DNA of 60,529 nt from Rhodospirillaceae bacterium (GTDB lineage: Bacteria; Pseudomonadota; Alphaproteobacteria; Dongiales; Dongiaceae). Positions 56,374-60,529 of this stretch are shown one piece after another; position 1 is the stretch's first letter; the number at the start of each line of letters is the position of its first letter. Made by a program: the position numbers and the translations under genes. The DNA is taken from NCBI GenBank assembly GCA_008012315.1, contig SSEL01000026.1, forward strand, positions 1 to 60,529. Direction: 5' to 3'. The notes beneath the pieces are model-generated. The model had not been told where the DNA came from and did not search any database. It saw nothing but the letters and a program-made list of their open reading frames with translations.

Positions 56374-56690
56374 GCGAAGACGTCACGCACATCGAAGCCC
56401 CCGCGCTGCCGCGCGTCGAGATCGAGTTCTGCACGCAATGCCGCTGGCTGCTGCGCGCCGGCTGGATGGCGCAGGAATTGTTGACGACCTTCCAGGATGA
56501 GATCGGCGAAGTGGCGCTGATCCCCGGCACCGGTGGGATCTTCGACATCCGCAGCCAGGGCCGGTTGATCTGGTCACGCAAGGCCGAGGGGCGCTTCCCG
56601 GATCTGAAGGAGGTGAAGCAGCGGCTGCGCGACGTCATCGCCCCGGAGAAGCCGCTCGGCCATTCCGACCGCAAGGATCCCGCATCTTAA
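56370..56690 (+). CDS. SelT/SelW/SelH-family (Rdx) redox protein
   Basis: 106 residues. The thioredoxin-like opening VEIEFCTQCRWLLRAGWMAQ carries the CxxC redox pair where vertebrate selenoprotein W has Cys-x-x-Sec; here both are cysteine and no recoding is needed. GTGGIFDIRSQGRLIWSRKA and GRFPDLKEVKQRLRDVI complete the Rdx family. The redox partner and substrate are unknown. Its ATG overlaps the stop of the AmpG-like gene (ATGA), so the two are translated together. Confidence 0.92.
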   Translation: MSEDVTHIEAPALPRVEIEFCTQCRWLLRAGWMAQELLTTFQDEIGEVALIPGTGGIFDIRSQGRLIWSRKAEGRFPDLKEVKQRLRDVIAPEKPLGHSDRKDPAS

Positions 56691-56822
56691 AGCTGTCTAA
56701 TCTGATTATGATGCCGGCTCACAACGACGCGGCCGAGATTTCGATAGCGCTTTCCGCGGGCGCAAGGCCACACTCCGCTATCGACGCATCGCGTTGCTTG
56801 ATCGAAGCAGGAGCCGCGGATC

Positions 56823-57596
56823 ATGGCCGATTGGAATGCCGCCCTTTACCGTCAATTCGAAGACGAACGGACGCGCCCGGCGCAGGAACTGCTGAACCGC
56901 GTGGGACTCGACGATCCGCGTGCGATCGTCGATCTCGGCTGCGGTCCCGGCAATTCCACCGAACTTCTGGTGCAGCGCTTTCCGAAGGCGGATGTGCTGG
57001 GCCTCGATACCTCCGACGACATGCTGGCAAGCGCCAAGGAGCGTCTGCCGGATTGCCGCTTCATCAAGGCCGATATCGCGGCCTGGCAGCCAGAGCAGGC
57101 GCCGGATCTGCTTTATGCCAATGCGGCGCTGCAATGGGTGCCGGATCACACCGCCTTGTTTCCGCGCCTCTTGTCACTGCTGGCACCGGGCGGCTGTCTC
57201 GCCGTGCAGATGCCGGATACTCTCGATGAACTGTCGCATCGGCTGATGCGCGAGGTGGCGGCGCGAGGTCCCTGGGCATCTCTGATCGGCGATGCCGGCG
57301 CGAAACGGGCGAAGCGCCAGCCCGCCGCTGCCTATTAAGATCTTCTCGCGCACATGGCCGAGATCGATATCTGGCAGACGACCTATCATCACCTGATGCC
57401 CTCGGCCGAGGCGATCGTCGGTTGGGTACGGGCGACCGGCTTGCGGCCGTTCGTCGATCCCCTGCCGGCGGAGATGCGGGAGCCGTTTCTGGCTGCTTAT
57501 CAGCGCGAGATCGATGCCGCCTATCCGCCACATGCCGACGGCATGCGGCTGCTTGCTTTTCCGCGTCTCTTCATCGTCGCGCGGCGAAAGCGCTGA
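56823..57596 (+). pseudogene. tam: Trans-aconitate 2-methyltransferase, interrupted by one in-frame TAA
   Basis: A SAM-dependent methyltransferase that methylates trans-aconitate, an inhibitor of the TCA cycle made by spontaneous isomerisation. The reading frame from ATG 56823 has [50 protein letters not shown]. After PAAAY it meets TAA at 57336-57338, but the same frame continues without further stops with [18 protein letters not shown] and ends [10 protein letters not shown] at 57596. Relatives read YYDLL there, so one base change (TAT or TAC to TAA) explains the break. Total length would be 257 residues, against 252 in E. coli. It lies near acnA. Confidence 0.85.
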
Positions 57597-57618
57597 TCGG
57601 CATCATCCCTCCGTGCCG

Positions 57619-58308
57619 TCACGGCAGGGGCGGCACCGGGAAAGCAAGTACCTCATTGGTATAGGTCTCCACCACCTCGCTGAAGGGCGTGCCATCGGGC
57701 AGGGTCAGGAAGGCCTGATGCTGCAAGATCTGCGGCGGCACCTGCAAGGCCGCCGCTGCCGTAGGCAACTGGGCGCCTGTCTCCCAGCCTTGCGGCAGCG
57801 GTTCCCATAGCAGCTTGGCCGACAGGGTATGGCGCTGGAACCGCAGCGCCTTGACTGCGCGGCCGAAGGCGATGTCGCTGCTCTCCAGTTGCCGGTTCAT
57901 CTCCGGCGTCAGGCGGCTCGGCACATACCAGTTATCCGCTTCCGACAGCACATGATCGCCGCAAGCGAGTTTCACGCGCCGGTAGCGGATCGGCTCGCTG
58001 GCATTCACCTGCAGCAATTGCCGCTGTTCCGCGGTCGGCGTCTTGTTCGTCTCGCGGTCCAAGCGGGCGACGATCTTGGCCGGCGAGGCAAGATGATGAT
58101 CGGCGCACCAGCGATCCAGCGTCAGGGTCGCGCTGTCATGGCTCAGCAGATCGGCATTGAGCGATTGCAACAGCGCCAAGGCCGCCAAGCGTGTCTCGAA
58201 CTGGTCGGGCCAGGGCGCCGGCCCTGCGGCGCGGCTACCCGCCGTTGCGCCGCTCGCGGCGACGGCAAGGCCTAGAAGGAATACTGACAGATGCAAGCTT
58301 CGACGCAT
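57619..58308 (-). CDS. Secreted protein with chorismate lyase-like (UbiC) features
   Basis: 229 residues with a signal peptide (LHLSVFLLGLAVAASGATAG). The central part YRRVKLACGDHVLSEADNWY, VPSRLTPEMNRQL and FGRAVKALRFQRHTLSAKLL resembles chorismate pyruvate-lyase and UTRA folds, but in UbiC the enzyme is cytoplasmic and shorter. FLTLPDGTPFSEVVETYTNE closes the domain. DRWCADHHLASPAKIVARLD appears before it. A periplasmic ligand-binding or catalytic role is possible; I assign no reaction. It converges on the tam remnant. Confidence 0.68.
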   Translation of the reverse strand: MRRSLHLSVFLLGLAVAASGATAGSRAAGPAPWPDQFETRLAALALLQSLNADLLSHDSATLTLDRWCADHHLASPAKIVARLDRETNKTPTAEQRQLLQVNASEPIRYRRVKLACGDHVLSEADNWYVPSRLTPEMNRQLESSDIAFGRAVKALRFQRHTLSAKLLWEPLPQGWETGAQLPTAAAALQVPPQILQHQAFLTLPDGTPFSEVVETYTNEVLAFPVPPLP

Positions 58309-58333
58309 CTCTTGCTCCGTTTATCGACATGGA

Positions 58334-58365
58334 AAACCCGTCTCCACGGTAGCGGAGACGGGTTT
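58334..58365 (-). terminator. Terminator downstream of acnA
   Basis: AAACCCGTCTCC (58334-58345) pairs with GGAGACGGGTTT (58354-58365), a perfect 12-base stem with an 8-base loop, 61 bases past the acnA stop. On the minus strand TTTT is part of the stem end, giving a short U run. Confidence 0.75.
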
Positions 58366-58426
58366 CCCAGTTCAATCGCTCAGATCAATCACCGAACGGC
58401 TGCCGATGTCGATCAGGTAGCCATCG

Positions 58427-60529
58427 TCAGGCAGCTTTCATCAGATTGCGCAGCACGTAAGGCAGGATGCCGCCGTGGCGGAAGTATTCCACCTCGTCCA
58501 GCGTATCGATGCGGCAGATCACCTTGATCTCCTCGCTCTTCTGGTCGGCACGGGTGATCTTCACCGTCACATCCGTGCGCGGCTTGATGCCGCCGGCGAG
58601 GCCGACGATGTCGAAGATCTCCGAGCCGTCCAGTTTCAGCGTCTTGCGGTCCATGCCGTCCTTGAACTGCAGGGGAACGACGCCCATGCCGACGAGGTTG
58701 GAGCGATGGATGCGCTCGAAGCTTTCGGCGATCACCGCCTTGACGCCCAGCAGCAAGGTGCCCTTGGCCGCCCAATCGCGGGACGAGCCGGTGCCATATT
58801 CCTTGCCGGCGATGACGACCAGCGGCGTCTGCTCAGCCTGATACTTCATCGAGGCGTCGTAGATCGGCATCACCTTGCCTTCCGGCATGAGCTTGGTGAT
58901 GCCGCCTTCGGTGCCCGGCACCATTTCGTTCTTCAGGCGGATATTGGCGAAGGTGCCGCGCATCATCACTTCGTGATTGCCGCGCCGCGCGCCGTAGGAG
59001 TTGAAATCCAGCGGCTGAACGTCGTGGTCCATCAGATAGAGGCCGGCCGGGCCGTCCTTCTTGATCGAGCCGGCGGGTGAGATGTGATCGGTGGTGATGG
59101 AATCGCCGACGATCGCCAGCGGTCGGGCCTGATGCACGTCGCTGAACGTACCCGGCTCCTTGGTCATATGGGTGAAATAGGGTGGGTCCTGTACATAGGT
59201 GGACTGGCCGTCCCACTGATAGGTGAGCCCCTTGGCCGTCTTGATCTTCTTCCACTTGGCATCGCCGGTGAAGACGTCGGCATAGCGGGCCTTGAAGGCG
59301 GCGGCTGTCACCGATTTGCGCACCGCATCGGCGATTTCCTGGTTGGTCGGCCAGATGTCCTTCAGATAGACCGGCTTACCCTTCTTGTTATAGCCGATCG
59401 GATCCCTGGTGACGTCGATCTTCATGCTGCCGGCCAGTGCATAGACGACGACCAGCATCGGCGAGGCGAGGTAATTTGCCTTCACCAGCGGGTTGACGCG
59501 ACCCTCGAAGTTCCGATTGCCCGAGAGCACCGCGGCGGCCACCAGGTCGCCGGTCGTCACGGCATCGCCGATCGGCTCCGGCAGGGGCCCGGAATTGCCG
59601 ATGCAGGTGGTGCAGCCATAGCCGACCAGGTTGAAGCCGAGCTTGTCGAGCGGCTTCTGGAGGCCGGATTTCTTCAGATAGTCGGTGACCACCTGCGAGC
59701 CCGGGGCGAGCGAGGTCTTGACCCAGGGCTTGGTCATGAGGCCGAGCGCCACCGCCTTCTGGGCAACCAGGCCGGCGCCCAGCATGACGCTGGGATTCGA
59801 GGTGTTGGTGCAGCTGGTGATGGCGGCGATCACCACGTCGCCATCGCCGAGATTGTGCTTCGCACCCTTGACCGAGACGCGGCCTTCATCGCCCTTGCGG
59901 CCAAAGGTCTCGACCAGGGCCTTGCCGAACTGCTCGGCGGCCTGGCTCAGCGGCACGCGGTCCTGCGGACGCTTCGGGCCGGCGATCGACGGTTCGACGG
60001 TGCCGATATCGAGGTTCAGCGTATCGGTGAAAACCGGATCGACCGTCTTCTTGTCGCGCCACATGCCCTGGGCCTTGGCGTATTTTTCCACCAAGGCGAT
60101 GCGGTCCGCCTTGCGGCCGGTCGCCTTCATATAGCGCAAGGTCTCGGCATCGACCGGGAAGAATCCGCAGGTCGCGCCATATTCGGGCGCCATATTGGCG
60201 ATGGTGGCGCGATCGGGCAGCGACAGGTCGTCGAGGCCGGGGCCGAAGAATTCGACGAACTTGTTGACCACGCCCTTCTTGCGCAGCATCTGGGTGACGG
60301 TCAGCACCAGATCGGTGGCGGTGGTGCCTTCCTTCAGCTTGCCGGTCAATTTGAAGCCGACCACTTCCGGGATCAGCATGGAGATCGGCTGGCCCAGCAT
60401 CGCCGCCTCCGCCTCGATGCCGCCGACGCCCCAGCCGAGCACGCCGAGGCTGTTGACCATGGTGGTGTGGCTGTCGGTGCCGACCAGCGTATCCGGGTAA
60501 GCGACCGTCTTGCCGCCGGTCTTCTTGCC
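58427..60529 (-). CDS. acnA: Aconitate hydratase A, N-terminal part beyond the window
   Basis: 700 residues of a roughly 895-residue enzyme; the first 195 or so lie past base 60529. It interconverts citrate and isocitrate in the TCA cycle. The frame is open to the window edge ([20 protein letters not shown]). Cluster ligands are visible in [16 protein letters not shown] and [19 protein letters not shown]; the swivel domain has [35 protein letters not shown] and [20 protein letters not shown]. In the bacterial AcnA form it may also bind mRNA as an apo-protein. A terminator follows. Its neighbour tam would detoxify trans-aconitate. Confidence 0.97.
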   Translation of the reverse strand, partial: GKKTGGKTVAYPDTLVGTDSHTTMVNSLGVLGWGVGGIEAEAAMLGQPISMLIPEVVGFKLTGKLKEGTTATDLVLTVTQMLRKKGVVNKFVEFFGPGLDDLSLPDRATIANMAPEYGATCGFFPVDAETLRYMKATGRKADRIALVEKYAKAQGMWRDKKTVDPVFTDTLNLDIGTVEPSIAGPKRPQDRVPLSQAAEQFGKALVETFGRKGDEGRVSVKGAKHNLGDGDVVIAAITSCTNTSNPSVMLGAGLVAQKAVALGLMTKPWVKTSLAPGSQVVTDYLKKSGLQKPLDKLGFNLVGYGCTTCIGNSGPLPEPIGDAVTTGDLVAAAVLSGNRNFEGRVNPLVKANYLASPMLVVVYALAGSMKIDVTRDPIGYNKKGKPVYLKDIWPTNQEIADAVRKSVTAAAFKARYADVFTGDAKWKKIKTAKGLTYQWDGQSTYVQDPPYFTHMTKEPGTFSDVHQARPLAIVGDSITTDHISPAGSIKKDGPAGLYLMDHDVQPLDFNSYGARRGNHEVMMRGTFANIRLKNEMVPGTEGGITKLMPEGKVMPIYDASMKYQAEQTPLVVIAGKEYGTGSSRDWAAKGTLLLGVKAVIAESFERIHRSNLVGMGVVPLQFKDGMDRKTLKLDGSEIFDIVGLAGGIKPRTDVTVKITRADQKSEEIKVICRIDTLDEVEYFRHGGILPYVLRNLMKAA

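Noticed and set aside
56370..56690. Selenoprotein with in-frame TGA
   Set aside because: The family position that holds selenocysteine in animals is an ordinary cysteine codon here.
57336..57338. TAA read through by recoding
   Set aside because: TAA is not a selenocysteine or pyrrolysine codon, and no recoding structure is apparent; a point mutation or sequencing error is simpler.
57354..57596. Separate small gene after tam
   Set aside because: It is the same reading frame as tam and its sequence is the conserved tam C-terminus, so it is treated as one broken gene and not as a frameshift or separate gene.

Overview
This is a GC-rich, gene-dense chromosomal stretch from an alphaproteobacterium. 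The order Rhodospirillales is the best guess. That rests on the blocks rph-rdgB-hemW, rsmI-yraN-SirB1-gshB, hrcA-grpE and dnaK-dnaJ-dapB-nth, on the large polyamine ABC operon, and on protein similarity judged by eye; the genus cannot be told. I see no rRNA, tRNA, CRISPR array, prophage or insertion sequence.

Layout. 1-5431: end of a zinc alcohol dehydrogenase (its first 41 bases are an inverted piece of the same kind of gene), then yifB/comM, coaA and an AsmA-like protein. 5601-6811: ohr and its divergent repressor ohrR, with two OhrR-type operators. 6871-9138: a secreted trypsin-like protease with TPRs. 9246-17184 (minus): one polyamine operon, running from a promoter at 17156-17184 through ATPase, two permeases, two binding proteins, an amidase and an acetylpolyamine deacetylase. 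17390-28762: a DMT exporter and a block of core genes (gshB, SirB1-like, yraN, rsmI, an LpoA-like lipoprotein, hemW, rdgB, rph, a small HNH gene, hrcA, grpE). 28889-35665: a LysR regulator, a DsbA-like isomerase, a secreted hydrolase, a HutH-like protein divergent from an ornithine cyclodeaminase-like gene, and an ELM1-family protein. 35712-44019: dnaK, dnaJ, a lipoprotein, dapB, a DMT transporter, a DUF2244 protein and nth. 44110-50185: lipoprotein, bactofilin, EI24/CysZ protein, adenosine kinase, typA, DoxX. 50295-54723: two glycosyltransferases, a FecR-domain protein and a TPR/beta-barrel protein. 55045-60529: an AmpG-like transporter with a SelW-like protein, a tam gene broken by one stop codon, a secreted UbiC-like protein and the 3' part of acnA.

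Most striking points: (a) a histidine ammonia-lyase homologue (31790-33313) that has lost the MIO-forming serine and two other active-site residues while keeping the fold signatures, paired with an ornithine cyclodeaminase homologue across a HutC-like palindrome; (b) hemW is joined in frame to a DUF559 endonuclease-like gene through a linker made of an inverted repeat pair, with no ATG, GTG or TTG at the HemW junction; (c) a family of palindromic intergenic repeats starting TAGAG, whose first three bases are the stop codon of the preceding gene in three of four cases; (d) dapB carries a roughly 98-residue Lys/Ala/Pro-rich, histone H1-like tail.

Functional assignments rest on motifs read by eye and on knowledge of the families. 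No database search was run.
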